Source: an uncultured Prevotellaceae bacterium
GTDB taxonomy: Bacteria > Bacteroidota > Bacteroidia > Bacteroidales > Bacteroidaceae
Direction: 5' to 3'
NCBI GenBank assembly: GCA_902780635.1
Contig: CACZGH010000019.1
Location: forward strand, 1-64,000
DNA length: 64,000 nt
Shown piece by piece: positions 29,396 through 37,782 of this stretch (position 1 is its first letter; every line of letters begins with the position of its first letter). Below the pieces are notes generated by a model. That model saw only the letters and a program-made list of their open reading frames with translations. It searched no databases and was not told the origin of the DNA. The translations under genes were made by a program, and so were the position numbers.

Positions 29396-30793
29396 ATGAA
29401 AAAGACACTATTTTTGCTGGTGCTGTGCGCACTGGCCTTAGGGACAAGGGCCCAGAATAATCTTGCTTACGAAGACGAGTCAAAACAAGGTGACGCATAC
29501 GCCAATGCCGGTGACACTGCCCGCGTGGTCATCCGTTGTCACGAGTCGATGCCCCTGACGTTTTATTCCAGGGCCGACGGTGGCGACATTGAGCCATTTG
29601 AGGTGAGGAAAGAGGGCAGTTACGACCTTTATGACTTCCGCCTCCCCACCGATGCTGACGACGATGAACTGAAACTGTTGGCACGGCGCGTATTTATCAT
29701 CTCCGCAAAAAACCACAACAACCTGGAGATGCCGCTGAAGCTGAGTTCTAAGCAGTATGTCAAGATGAAAGTGTACGACCCTGATGACAACAAACTCAAC
29801 TCACCATATATCCGTCTGCGCAACGAGGCATACGCTGAGTATAAAAACATGAATTATGCGAAGGCAAGGCAATTGTTCCAACAGGCTGCTTTGATGTCCG
29901 ATGCAGACAAAGCAGAAGCAACCCTCAATCTTAATACAGTAGATTCTGTCATCTTTTACAAAGATCGTGCAGAAGAGTTGTATGATAAAGGACGATTCCT
30001 TGATGCATATAAGTATTATTCTAGAGTGGTGGCTTTGAATAGTGATGATGTGTATTCTGCTGCCCGTAAACAAGAAAGTAATAATCATTTTATGAGTGTT
30101 TGTGATATCGCTTACACTAGGGCTGAATATCTTTTTAATGAGAAGAAGTATGAGGCCGCTAGAGAGCAATATCAGATAATGATGAATGAAAAGTGTTCTG
30201 ATAATATACCTATCTATACAACTGTCGAATCTCGTATTCAAGCCATCGATGATATACTCCGATCTCGTAAGAATCATTCAACAGTTATTACATACGAGTG
30301 GACGAAGGACACTCCGTTAGGTTTCCATGTGGGTAAGTACAATGACCATAAATGGGGAGGTTTCTTTCAATTAGATTTGAATAAGCATACTTTTGAGGCC
30401 ACTCGGAGTAATACGAAATATGGTGATAAGCCTGAGGTGAATTTGTCATTTGGTTGGACAGTGAAGATTGTGAAACCAGTATGGCTACATTTTGGCCTTG
30501 GTGGCACTACAAAATTCTATTATGGTAAATTCAAAGAAGGTCAGTATCCTGGAGAGAACTATTCTTATACTAGTCAGGAAGATAGGTTGAAGCTCGAAGA
30601 TAATTATGACATTGACAAAGACGATCAGAAATTCAATGCGGCGTTTGCTGCCTCGCCCGTCATAGGTTTGACCATTAAGTATTCCTTTTTTGCAATTAGG
30701 GGAACCTATCAGTATCGCTACTCTATGAAGAAAGAATTGGAGGACTTCCTCGGACAGCACCGCTTCTCGGTGGGTGTCGGTTTCGCATTCTGA
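29396..30793 (+). CDS. Exported TPR plus C-terminal beta-barrel-like protein, mosaic base composition
   Basis: A 465-residue protein starting at 29396 with signal peptide MKKTLFLLVLCALALGTRAQ. A strand-rich N-terminal domain (about 25-145) resembles a beta-sandwich; a TPR-like helical region (about 145-310) has motifs AYAEYKNMNYAKARQLF and YDKGRFLDAYKYYSRVV. The last part (about 315-465) alternates strands with aromatic ends (GFTVKIVKP-like, GVGFAF), like an outer-membrane barrel or sandwich. From about 29920 to 30650 the codons become clearly A/T-rich, unlike the first 500 bp and the gene's last 130 bp. That suggests recombination within the gene. It is last in unit 1, before the terminator at 30801. 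Confidence 0.75.
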   Translation: MKKTLFLLVLCALALGTRAQNNLAYEDESKQGDAYANAGDTARVVIRCHESMPLTFYSRADGGDIEPFEVRKEGSYDLYDFRLPTDADDDELKLLARRVFIISAKNHNNLEMPLKLSSKQYVKMKVYDPDDNKLNSPYIRLRNEAYAEYKNMNYAKARQLFQQAALMSDADKAEATLNLNTVDSVIFYKDRAEELYDKGRFLDAYKYYSRVVALNSDDVYSAARKQESNNHFMSVCDIAYTRAEYLFNEKKYEAAREQYQIMMNEKCSDNIPIYTTVESRIQAIDDILRSRKNHSTVITYEWTKDTPLGFHVGKYNDHKWGGFFQLDLNKHTFEATRSNTKYGDKPEVNLSFGWTVKIVKPVWLHFGLGGTTKFYYGKFKEGQYPGENYSYTSQEDRLKLEDNYDIDKDDQKFNAAFAASPVIGLTIKYSFFAIRGTYQYRYSMKKELEDFLGQHRFSVGVGFAF

Positions 30794-30800
30794 CGATATG

Positions 30801-30828
30801 AGGAAATGCCCTCTGCAGGGCATTTCCT
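30801..30828 (+). terminator. Terminator of island unit 1
   Basis: Perfect 12-bp stem (AGGAAATGCCCT / AGGGCATTTCCT) with CTGC loop, 8 bp after the stop codon, followed by ACTTTTAAA. Confidence 0.7.
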
Positions 30829-30867
30829 ACTTTTAAAGGCATATTTCGTACAATATGGGTGGCAGGA

Positions 30868-30899
30868 TTTGCTGCCAGCATCATTTTGGAGTATCTTTG
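30868..30899 (+). promoter_or_regulatory. Promoter of island unit 2
   Basis: TTTG at 30868-30871, 20-nt spacer, TATCTTTG at 30892-30899; the start codon follows at 30911, so the leader is very short. Confidence 0.65.
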
Positions 30900-30910
30900 T
30901 AAAAAAAATA

Positions 30911-31876
30911 ATGGAAGAAGTTTTTAATCATAATAAGAACCCTCTGAGAAAGGTGGGATGGAAAGCCGTCGCGATAGGACAGACGACGGGTGTCCTGCTG
31001 GGGGCTGGTCTCTTGCATTTAACGAGAAGAGAAACCAGCTCCCCCAACACAGCGGACCATCCTGAGAGTGATGCCGTGACAGAGAAGCCTACATTGGAAG
31101 TGGCTACCGTCAACGACAGTCTCTCTTTCGAACATGCCCTCACGGAGGCACAGGCTCATGTGGGCGACGACGGCGTCTTCGTCTGGCGAGGTGGTGTGTA
31201 TGCCTCCTGTGATGAAGAGCAGTGGAATGCCAAGCCTGAAGAGGAAAAGCAGCATATCATAGACCAGGTCGACACGGAGATAACGATAGATCAGGTCAAC
31301 ACGGAGATAACGATAGATCAGGTCGACACGGAGATCACGGCCGACGAGATGGAGGATGGGCAGACGGTCAGCCTGGAGGAAGATGGCTTCATACACGTCA
31401 CGGATGACCATGGTCACGACTATGTGTATGTGAATAATGAAAGGATAGAAATCTCTGGTTCCGACGATGTCAGCATCGTGGGAAGTTATGGCACAGAAGA
31501 TGAGAATGGCATCATTTCTGGCTTCGCCGCCTCAGACAATGCCCATGTCATTCATACGATGGATGATGTCATGGTTATCGATGACGCAGAAGAGGATGAC
31601 ATCGCTGATGGTGAGGTGGTGGACATGCAGACGGGTGAGATCTATTCACAGCCAGTGGCCTTGGTGCAACAGGAGGATGGCTCGCAGGATGTTATGATTG
31701 TGGATGACGAAGAGGACGTCGCGATTGATGACATACCTGTCGACCTGGCGCAGATAGAGACCATGCAGATGGATGCGCAGCAGATGGATGTGCAGACGGA
31801 GGATAACAGCTTGGCTGACGACGGTTTCTTCGACCCAGGAACGGACGACTTCCACGCCATTGATGGGGGGTATTAA
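30911..31876 (+). CDS. Acidic membrane-anchored protein, head of island unit 2
   Basis: A 321-residue protein without a known family. A polar N terminus (EEVFNHNKNPLRK) precedes a hydrophobic helix (about residues 17-36, AIGQTTGVLLGAGLLHL). A long, very acidic region follows. Residues 117-143 are three tandem copies of the nonapeptide IDQVDTEIT (second copy has N for D). The end contains DDGFFDPGTDDF, similar to FYDPDANV in the acidic protein at 25078, and the overall layout is the same, so they may be paralogues. I use the ATG at 30911; upstream in-frame codons lie in the terminator and promoter. Confidence 0.75.
   Translation: MEEVFNHNKNPLRKVGWKAVAIGQTTGVLLGAGLLHLTRRETSSPNTADHPESDAVTEKPTLEVATVNDSLSFEHALTEAQAHVGDDGVFVWRGGVYASCDEEQWNAKPEEEKQHIIDQVDTEITIDQVNTEITIDQVDTEITADEMEDGQTVSLEEDGFIHVTDDHGHDYVYVNNERIEISGSDDVSIVGSYGTEDENGIISGFAASDNAHVIHTMDDVMVIDDAEEDDIADGEVVDMQTGEIYSQPVALVQQEDGSQDVMIVDDEEDVAIDDIPVDLAQIETMQMDAQQMDVQTEDNSLADDGFFDPGTDDFHAIDGGY
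31259..31339 (+). repeat. Three tandem 27-bp units inside the acidic protein gene
   Basis: Three near-identical 27-bp copies (ATAGAYCAGGTC...ACG) encode IDQVDTEIT three times. Differences are only a few bases, suggesting recent expansion. Confidence 0.85.
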
Positions 31877-31921
31877 GAATTAGTAATTAGGAGTTAGTAA
31901 ATAGTAAATAGGAGTTAGTAC
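31877..31921. repeat. A/T-rich degenerate intergenic repeat (AATTAGTAATTAGGAGTTAGTA type)
   Basis: Short-period run between the acidic protein gene and the zinc-ribbon/FHA gene: AGTAATTAGGAGTTAGTAAA followed by a second AGGAGTTAGTA. A reverse-orientation relative lies at 62176-62205. Confidence 0.65.
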
Positions 31922-31929
31922 TTTGAGAT

Positions 31930-32505
31930 ATGGAAATCAAAAGAGTGGTATGTAAGGCTTGTGGCGTGAAACTGGAAATCAAGAACCCGACAGGCGAAGC
32001 CGTCAAAATCATACGTTGTCCACGTTGTAAGGCTACCCTGCAGGTGATGTTTCATCAGCCCGTGGCATCGGCTCCGGCGCCGGCTTCACCCGATGAGACG
32101 GTGCTGCCACAGCATAAGCTCACAGTGGAGAAAGCCCCTTCACCCGATGAGACCATACTCCCACCGCGAAATACCGTCGCCGACCCGTTGCCCTTGCTCA
32201 TGTGTGACGATGAGGAGTACACCCTCAAAGTCGGACAGAACATCGTAGGACGACGCTCAGAGAATGGGGCGGCCACAGTTCAAATTACAACCTCCGACCG
32301 CACGATGAGCCGTGCCCATGCCCTCATCAACGTGGTGAGACTGGCTAATGGCAGCCATAAGGCGGTTATCAGCAATTATCATAACAAAAACCACATCACC
32401 GTCAATGGGGTGGAGCTGCAGCGAGACGAACAACTGGTGCTTAGTCACGGCGCCGTCGTGGAACTGGGACTGACCTCCTTGACCTACGTACAAAAATCCA
32501 GGTGA
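31930..32505 (+). CDS. Zinc-ribbon/FHA-domain protein
   Basis: A 191-residue soluble protein. The N-terminal zinc ribbon has CKAC near 8-11 and CPRC near 31-34. A proline/threonine linker contains a duplicated SPDET(V/I)LP motif (about 53-80); threonines in such a motif are plausible kinase targets. The FHA domain (about 92-188) has VGRRSENG, TMSRAHALINV and NHITVNGVEL. It overlaps nothing and is followed one base later by the phosphatase gene, so it belongs to the PP2C-kinase unit and is a likely phosphothreonine reader or substrate. Confidence 0.88.
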   Translation: MEIKRVVCKACGVKLEIKNPTGEAVKIIRCPRCKATLQVMFHQPVASAPAPASPDETVLPQHKLTVEKAPSPDETILPPRNTVADPLPLLMCDDEEYTLKVGQNIVGRRSENGAATVQITTSDRTMSRAHALINVVRLANGSHKAVISNYHNKNHITVNGVELQRDEQLVLSHGAVVELGLTSLTYVQKSR

Positions 32506-32506
32506 G

Positions 32507-33574
32507 ATGAGAATAGGGCTATTTCAACCATTGCTGATTAATGAGCGCGGAAAGCGCGCCAATCAGGAAGACTATGTCTTCCCGCCAAAGCCTGCTGCTA
32601 GCGACAGGCTCTTCATCCTCTGTGATGGAATGGGGGGACATGCCAAGGGTGAGGTGGCCAGCCGTATCATCGCCGAACAGACGGCAAAAGCTTTGAGCAC
32701 GATGATGAAAGATGCTCAGGTGGTGACAGACGCCATGTTGGAAAAGGCTCTGGAAAGCGCATGCCAGCACCTCGACCGTGCTGATACGTCACAGGATGAT
32801 GAGCGCAAGATGGGCACGACCTTCACCGCTCTCTGTTTCCACAAGGGAGGATGCCTGGCGGCGCATATAGGCGATAGCCGCATCTATCATATACGGCCAT
32901 CGGAGCGACGGTTGCTTTATAAGTCAAAAGACCACTCGCTGGTCTGTGAGCTCTACGAGGCGGGCGAGATTTCCTTCTCTGAGATGAGTACCTCTTCGCA
33001 GCGCAATGTGATCACACGAGCCCTGATGCCCGGAATTGACAACCGCGTGAGCGCCGACATCACGCATATCACTGATATCCAGACGGGTGACTATTTCTAT
33101 CTTTGCACCGATGGTATGTTGGAGCAAATGGCAGATGACGAACTGGTTGAGATCTTCTCTGACGATACCCCCGATGAGGAGAAAAGACAGACATTGAGGG
33201 ATGCTACGGTGGATAACAAAGACAACCACTCGGCCATCATTATCCATGTGGCTCGTGTGGAGACAGAGAAGAATGACGGTCAGTATCTGAACGACGAGGC
33301 TACCACTCCCTTCAACGCACTCCTCATGCGCAGGGATGATGACGATGAAGAAGGTACCATCACCATTGTCGACGAACCAGAAGAGGACGAGGAGCATACA
33401 TCATACAATCCTGTGTCGGTGAAAACTCCAGCACAACCCACCCCCCAAAAGACAACAAATAAAAGCGCAACAACCAATCATAAAGGCCATGCCGGCTCCA
33501 CCTCATGGGTGGTGGCTCTGGCAGTGGCCGCCATCGCAGCCGCATGTGTGGTGGCTGTGTATTACTTCATTTAA
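32507..33574 (+). CDS. PP2C-family Ser/Thr phosphatase with C-terminal membrane anchor
   Basis: A 355-residue metal-dependent phosphatase. Residues 1-250 are the PP2C domain: NQEDYVF, CDGMGGHAKGE with the metal-binding aspartate and glycine, MGTTFTAL, AHIGDSRIY, CTDGML and DNHSAI. An acidic then threonine/proline-rich linker (about 265-325) leads to one C-terminal transmembrane helix (about 333-352). The catalytic domain would face the cytoplasm. It lies between the FHA gene (1 bp) and the kinase gene (17 bp), so it should reverse that kinase's phosphorylation. Confidence 0.93.
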   Translation: MRIGLFQPLLINERGKRANQEDYVFPPKPAASDRLFILCDGMGGHAKGEVASRIIAEQTAKALSTMMKDAQVVTDAMLEKALESACQHLDRADTSQDDERKMGTTFTALCFHKGGCLAAHIGDSRIYHIRPSERRLLYKSKDHSLVCELYEAGEISFSEMSTSSQRNVITRALMPGIDNRVSADITHITDIQTGDYFYLCTDGMLEQMADDELVEIFSDDTPDEEKRQTLRDATVDNKDNHSAIIIHVARVETEKNDGQYLNDEATTPFNALLMRRDDDDEEGTITIVDEPEEDEEHTSYNPVSVKTPAQPTPQKTTNKSATTNHKGHAGSTSWVVALAVAAIAAACVVAVYYFI

Positions 33575-33591
33575 AAACTCATATTCCGGAA

Positions 33592-35322
33592 ATGAGCAAC
33601 AACATGAATGGCAGTAGTTCGTACATGCCAGTGGGAACTACGCTCCAGGCGGGAAAATACCGCATTGAGAGTCATCTGGCGTCAGGAGGATTCGGCAATA
33701 CCTACAAAGCCAAGAATCTCTTCTTCGACGAAATCGTGGCCATCAAGGAGTTCTATATGAAAGGGGTCACACACCGTGACGCCGAGACACAAAATGTCAG
33801 CGTGAGCAACTCCGACAATGAACCGATGTTCATCGAGCAGAAAGAGAAATTTCTCAAAGAGGCGCGACGAATCTATAAACTCAGTAAACTGGGTTGTAAA
33901 AACATCGTGGATGTCAAGGACTTCTTCGAGGAAAACGGGACGGCTTACTATGTCATGGGATATATAGAGGGCCAGCCGCTTTCCAAAAAGACCAAGGAGG
34001 CGAAGCCTGAGCATCGTCTGCCTCAGCGTGAGGTGTACGAGTATCTTATGCAAGTGCTCGATGCACTGGAGGTGGTACATGACAAAAACTTGTTTCATCT
34101 CGACCTCAAGCCTGGCAATGTGATGATTGACTATGAGGGGAGGGCCATGCTGATAGATTTTGGCGCCAGCAAACAGACCAACCCTGATGGCGGCGAGGCC
34201 ACACGTACCGCACTTTGCTATACGCCAGGCTATGCGCCACTTGAGCAGATGGAGCAAGACCTGGATAATATTGGCCCCTGGACAGACCTCTACGCACTGG
34301 GAGCCACACTGTTCTTCGCTCTTACAGGCAAAACTCCTCCAAAACCTATCAAACTGATTCAAGAAGGGGAAGAGGCGTTTAGATTTCCCGATGACATCGT
34401 GCCAGGCATGCGGCAACTCGTAGTCAGACTGATGATGCCCAACCGTACGGAGCGTTTTCAGTCTGTCGATGAGGTGAGACAATGGATTCAAAAGAATCTC
34501 AAAAAACCGGAGAAATTGCCCGATGTGGTGGAAACACCTGACGATGAAGAGGAAACGGAGGTGATCGTCAAGCGCCCTGACAAAGAGAAAAAAGATCGCT
34601 TGGAAAGGGAAAAAAGAGAAAAGGAAAAAAGAGAAAGGGAGAGAGAGGAAAGAGAAAGACAAGAAAAAGAAAAGAAGGAAAAAGAAAAAAGGGAAAGAGA
34701 AGCCCGTGAGAAAAAAGAACGCGAGAAGATAAAAATAGCACCTCCCGTCTCTTCGGACTCTTTGGATAATACGGACACTCCGGAAAGTCCGGTATTATCC
34801 TCGATGCTAGGTCTCAAAAAATACGCCTTGGTCGGTGGAGCAGCGTTCATTGCTATTTTGCTGGGTGTCATAGGACTCAAGACTTGCGGGTCTGCTCCAG
34901 AGGAGAAGACCCCAGTAGTCGCAACTACCCCGCAGACTTCTACTCCAGAGACCATCACTGTGGAGAACATGAAAGCCTCCAACCAACTTGGCGATTATCT
35001 CTATACTGGCGCTGTCGATGCAGATAGCCTGCCGCATGGAAAAGGAGAGGCCATCTTCTCCAATAGCCCTACAGCCAAGTCATATAAAGGTACTTTCGTT
35101 CATGGTGTGATGGATGGCTCCGACGCAGAGTATGTCTTCCAAAACGGCGATACCTTCATAGGCTCTTTCAAGGACGGACATTTTGACGAGGGAAAACTGA
35201 CCATTGCACAGACCGGTGAATACTATGTCGGCAAATTCAATAATGAAGGGGTGCCTCCAACTGATGCCGACGGCAATCCGACTGCAGGTAATTGGTATGA
35301 TAAGGATGGTAATCAACTATAA
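33592..35322 (+). CDS. Transmembrane Ser/Thr protein kinase with charged helix and MORN repeats
   Basis: A 576-residue PknB-type kinase. The kinase domain (about 22-300) has a glycine loop (ASGGFGNTY), lysine K52, catalytic loop HLDLKPGN (D171; the usual HRD arginine is Leu170, so a non-RD kinase) and DFG at 189-191. A charged region (about 326-381) alternates Glu with Lys/Arg and looks like a single alpha-helix or coiled coil. A transmembrane helix (about 411-430) follows, then a periplasmic part with about four MORN-like repeats (YTGAVDADSLPHGKG, YKGTFVHG, FIGSFKDGHF, YYVGKF). The start at 33592 is chosen because earlier codons lie within the phosphatase gene. Confidence 0.93.
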   Translation: MSNNMNGSSSYMPVGTTLQAGKYRIESHLASGGFGNTYKAKNLFFDEIVAIKEFYMKGVTHRDAETQNVSVSNSDNEPMFIEQKEKFLKEARRIYKLSKLGCKNIVDVKDFFEENGTAYYVMGYIEGQPLSKKTKEAKPEHRLPQREVYEYLMQVLDALEVVHDKNLFHLDLKPGNVMIDYEGRAMLIDFGASKQTNPDGGEATRTALCYTPGYAPLEQMEQDLDNIGPWTDLYALGATLFFALTGKTPPKPIKLIQEGEEAFRFPDDIVPGMRQLVVRLMMPNRTERFQSVDEVRQWIQKNLKKPEKLPDVVETPDDEEETEVIVKRPDKEKKDRLEREKREKEKREREREERERQEKEKKEKEKREREAREKKEREKIKIAPPVSSDSLDNTDTPESPVLSSMLGLKKYALVGGAAFIAILLGVIGLKTCGSAPEEKTPVVATTPQTSTPETITVENMKASNQLGDYLYTGAVDADSLPHGKGEAIFSNSPTAKSYKGTFVHGVMDGSDAEYVFQNGDTFIGSFKDGHFDEGKLTIAQTGEYYVGKFNNEGVPPTDADGNPTAGNWYDKDGNQL

Positions 35323-36294
35323 ATGGGTATACGAATGAATAATCATACATTTTCTGACACGCTGCGGTGGTTGGCGATGGCAATGCTGATGCTGGTGGTA
35401 GTGCCTTCTTTCGGACAGGGCACTCTTGTCACGCGCCCACAAAGAAAAACGGAGACCAAACCGGCAGAGCCTGCTAAACCCTCAGAACCGAAGCAAAAAC
35501 AGGACCATAAGAAGACGGGCATGACAAAACCCCAAAAACCAGCTCGCCCCGTCTCTTCTCATCCCGCCATTGTACATAGTCAACAGTGGGCGGTAGACCG
35601 CATCTTGGCCAATATGGTCAGGATAGAGGGTGGACAACTGACGATAGGAGTGGCCAATGCGACGACAGAGGGCGCATCTGAGGATAATGTACCTGCACAT
35701 GAGGTCTCATTGTCTCCCTATTATTTGGGCAAATATGAGGTGACGGAGGAGGAATGGCAACTGATCATGGGCAACAACCCTTCAGACAAGTCAAATGGCA
35801 TCATGGTCTCCAACACTTGTCCTGTCGATAATGTCTCATGGGACGAATGTCAGCAATTTGTGGAAAAACTCGCTCAGCTCACAGGCAAGCCTTTCCGTTT
35901 GCCTACCGAGGCAGAATGGGAGTTTGCTGCAAGGGGAGGTGTCGCTTCCGACTTCCTCTTTGCAGGTATGGCAGATATCGAGCGATGTGGATGGTACGTA
36001 GGCAATAGTTCGCGTGTCAAACATCCCGTGGGACAGAAAGAGCCCAATCAGTTGGGATTGTATGATATGACTGGCAATGTGCGGGAGTGGTGTCAGGACT
36101 ATTATGGGCCAGACTATTATGCGCACTCACCCTCACTCAATCCGCAAGGACCCAATGAGGGTAGTCGGCGTATAATACGTGGTGGATCTTTCAACAATCA
36201 GGATGAGGCTTGTGTCGTCACCTATCGTGCCTACTCCTCACCAGACAACAAAAACAAGTTCACGGGTCTCCGTCTTGCCTACACCGAAGAGTAG
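35323..36294 (+). CDS. Exported SUMF1/formylglycine-generating-enzyme-like protein
   Basis: A 323-residue protein with a signal-like N terminus (about 1-32, ending SFGQ). A Lys/Pro-rich linker (about 40-85) leads to a SUMF1/EgtB/PvdO-type domain (about 98-320): MVRIEGG, YLGKYEVTEEEW, CPVDNVSW, FRLPTEAEWEFAARGG, GLYDMTGNVREW, RRIIRGGSF, GLRLA. The active-site cysteine pair of true formylglycine enzymes is not clearly present, so it may be a structural or binding variant. It starts directly at the kinase stop codon and ends the island. Confidence 0.9.
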   Translation: MGIRMNNHTFSDTLRWLAMAMLMLVVVPSFGQGTLVTRPQRKTETKPAEPAKPSEPKQKQDHKKTGMTKPQKPARPVSSHPAIVHSQQWAVDRILANMVRIEGGQLTIGVANATTEGASEDNVPAHEVSLSPYYLGKYEVTEEEWQLIMGNNPSDKSNGIMVSNTCPVDNVSWDECQQFVEKLAQLTGKPFRLPTEAEWEFAARGGVASDFLFAGMADIERCGWYVGNSSRVKHPVGQKEPNQLGLYDMTGNVREWCQDYYGPDYYAHSPSLNPQGPNEGSRRIIRGGSFNNQDEACVVTYRAYSSPDNKNKFTGLRLAYTEE

Positions 36295-36314
36295 AAATTT
36301 TTTTCAAAAATTAT

Positions 36315-36345
36315 TTTGCCAATTGCCTAATTTGTAGTAACTTTG
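36315..36345 (+). promoter_or_regulatory. Promoter of infC-rpmI-rplT
   Basis: Exact TTTG (36315-36318), 19-nt spacer, TAACTTTG (36338-36345): a full match to the Bacteroidota consensus, 25 nt before the start codon. Confidence 0.75.
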
Positions 36346-36369
36346 CAGCCGCTTATCAAAACAAGTTGA

Positions 36370-37071
36370 ATGAAGAATGACAAATTGACAAATCAGTACC
36401 GCGTGAATGAGCAGATTCGCGTGAAAGAAGTAAGGGTCGTCGGCGACGATGGCAGCACGGTTATGCCTACCCGCCAGGCTCTTGAAATGGCCAGACACCA
36501 GGGGGTGGATCTTGTGGAGATCTCTCCGAAAGCCCAGCCGCCAGTTTGTCGCTTCATTGACTATTCCAAGTTCCTCTATCAGCAGAAAAAGAGGGCCAAG
36601 GAAATGAAAGCCAAGCAGGTGAAAGTGGAGGTGAAGGAGATACGCTTCGGACCTCAGACCGGCGAAAATGACTATAACTTCAAGCTCAAGCACGCCAAGG
36701 AGTTCCTGCTCGATGGCAACAAGGTGAGAGCATACGTCTTCTTCCGTGGACGCTCCATCCTGTTTAAGGAGCAGGGCGAGGTACTGCTGCTGCGTTTTGC
36801 CAACGACCTCGAGGAGTATGGAAAAGTAGAGCAGATGCCTCAGCTTGAAGGCAAGAAAATGGCCATCTTCATTGCGCCGAAGAAGGCGGGAACGGTGAAG
36901 AAAAGCCAGCAAAAGTTAGACCGCGAGAGGCGGGAAGCAGAGGCCAAGGAAGCCGCCCTTCAGGCTGAGGCCCCTAAGACGGAAGAGGAGATGCCAGCAA
37001 GCGGTGGACTGTTCGCCAATGCCAAGATTAGTGAGGATGCCCTGCGCAAACTCAAGGAAAACAAAGAATAG
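36370..37071 (+). CDS. infC: Translation initiation factor IF-3
   Basis: Binds the 30S subunit, prevents premature 50S joining and checks start codons. The protein has 233 residues, longer than the usual 175-180. The N domain (about 1-75) has [12 protein letters not shown] and [20 protein letters not shown]; the linker is lysine-rich; the C domain (about 85-170) includes [18 protein letters not shown] charged, alanine-rich C-terminal tail of about 50 residues follows, which is common in Bacteroidota. The start codon is ATG, not the rare AUU of E. coli. It heads infC-rpmI-rplT. Confidence 0.96.
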   Translation: MKNDKLTNQYRVNEQIRVKEVRVVGDDGSTVMPTRQALEMARHQGVDLVEISPKAQPPVCRFIDYSKFLYQQKKRAKEMKAKQVKVEVKEIRFGPQTGENDYNFKLKHAKEFLLDGNKVRAYVFFRGRSILFKEQGEVLLLRFANDLEEYGKVEQMPQLEGKKMAIFIAPKKAGTVKKSQQKLDRERREAEAKEAALQAEAPKTEEEMPASGGLFANAKISEDALRKLKENKE

Positions 37072-37138
37072 AGAAGGTGCGTAACGCCGGGTATATGCGT
37101 TGCCATCATTAATAAATAACAATTTAATCAACAAAAAA

Positions 37139-37336
37139 ATGCCAAAAGTAAAGACAAACTCCGGTGCCAAGAAGAGATTCCGTTTCACCGGTACTGGTAA
37201 GATCAAAAGACATCATGCTTACCACAGTCACATCCTGACAAAAAAGACAAAGAAGCAAAAACGTAATCTGGTTCATCAGACTATCGTCGATCGTTCAAAC
37301 TTAAAGCAGGTCCGCGATTTGCTCTGTCTGCGTTAA
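37139..37336 (+). CDS. rpmI: 50S ribosomal protein L35
   Basis: A 65-residue very basic ribosomal protein. The start at 37139 gives the family N terminus [20 protein letters not shown]; an upstream in-frame ATG at 37100 would add 13 non-conserved residues. The core [18 protein letters not shown] is typical. It lies between infC and rplT in the standard order. Confidence 0.96.
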   Translation: MPKVKTNSGAKKRFRFTGTGKIKRHHAYHSHILTKKTKKQKRNLVHQTIVDRSNLKQVRDLLCLR

Positions 37337-37367
37337 ATTCATGTCTAACATTTAAAGGAAAAAAATT

Positions 37368-37712
37368 ATGCCAAGATCAGTCAACCACGTCGCTTCCAAA
37401 GCAAGAAGAACCAGAATCCTTAAACTGACAAGAGGATATTTCGGAGCACGCAAAAATGTCTGGACAGTAGCCAAGAATACTTGGGAGAAAGGTCTCACCT
37501 ACGCTTATCGTGACCGTCGCAATAAGAAACGTGCGTTCCGCGCTCTGTGGATCCAGCGTATCAATGCAGCCGCACGTATCAATGGGATGAGCTATTCACA
37601 GTTGATGGGTGCTCTCACCAAGGCCGGTATCGAGATCAACCGCAAGGTGCTCGCCGACCTCGCTGTCAACAACCCTGAGGCTTTCAAAGCCATCGTTGAC
37701 AAAGTGAAGTAA
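37368..37712 (+). CDS. rplT: 50S ribosomal protein L20
   Basis: A 114-residue rRNA-binding protein needed early in 50S assembly. The conserved opening [14 protein letters not shown], the central [24 protein letters not shown]-like block and the closing [16 protein letters not shown] are all present. It is the last gene of the infC-rpmI-rplT unit and is followed 18 bp later by a strong terminator. In other bacteria L20 represses this operon by binding its leader; I see no obvious leader structure here. Confidence 0.97.
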   Translation: MPRSVNHVASKARRTRILKLTRGYFGARKNVWTVAKNTWEKGLTYAYRDRRNKKRAFRALWIQRINAAARINGMSYSQLMGALTKAGIEINRKVLADLAVNNPEAFKAIVDKVK

Positions 37713-37730
37713 ACAAAAGACATTGACTAT

Positions 37731-37760
37731 AAAAAATCCGGCCTTCAAGCCGGATTTTTT
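37731..37760. terminator. Bidirectional terminator between rplT and tex
   Basis: Perfect 12-bp stem: AAAAAATCCGGC (37731-37742) pairs with GCCGGATTTTTT (37749-37760) around the loop CTTCAA. The A and T tracts allow use from both sides; rplT and tex are convergent. Confidence 0.9.
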
Positions 37761-37782
37761 GTATTCAGTACCCATTGGTCTC

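Noticed and set aside
30806-30910. Upstream start for the unit 2 acidic protein
   Set aside because: Codons lie in the unit 1 terminator and the TATCTTTG promoter.
36294-36370. L20-type autoregulatory leader for infC
   Set aside because: Only 25 nt separate the promoter box from the ATG, too short for the known pseudoknot leaders.
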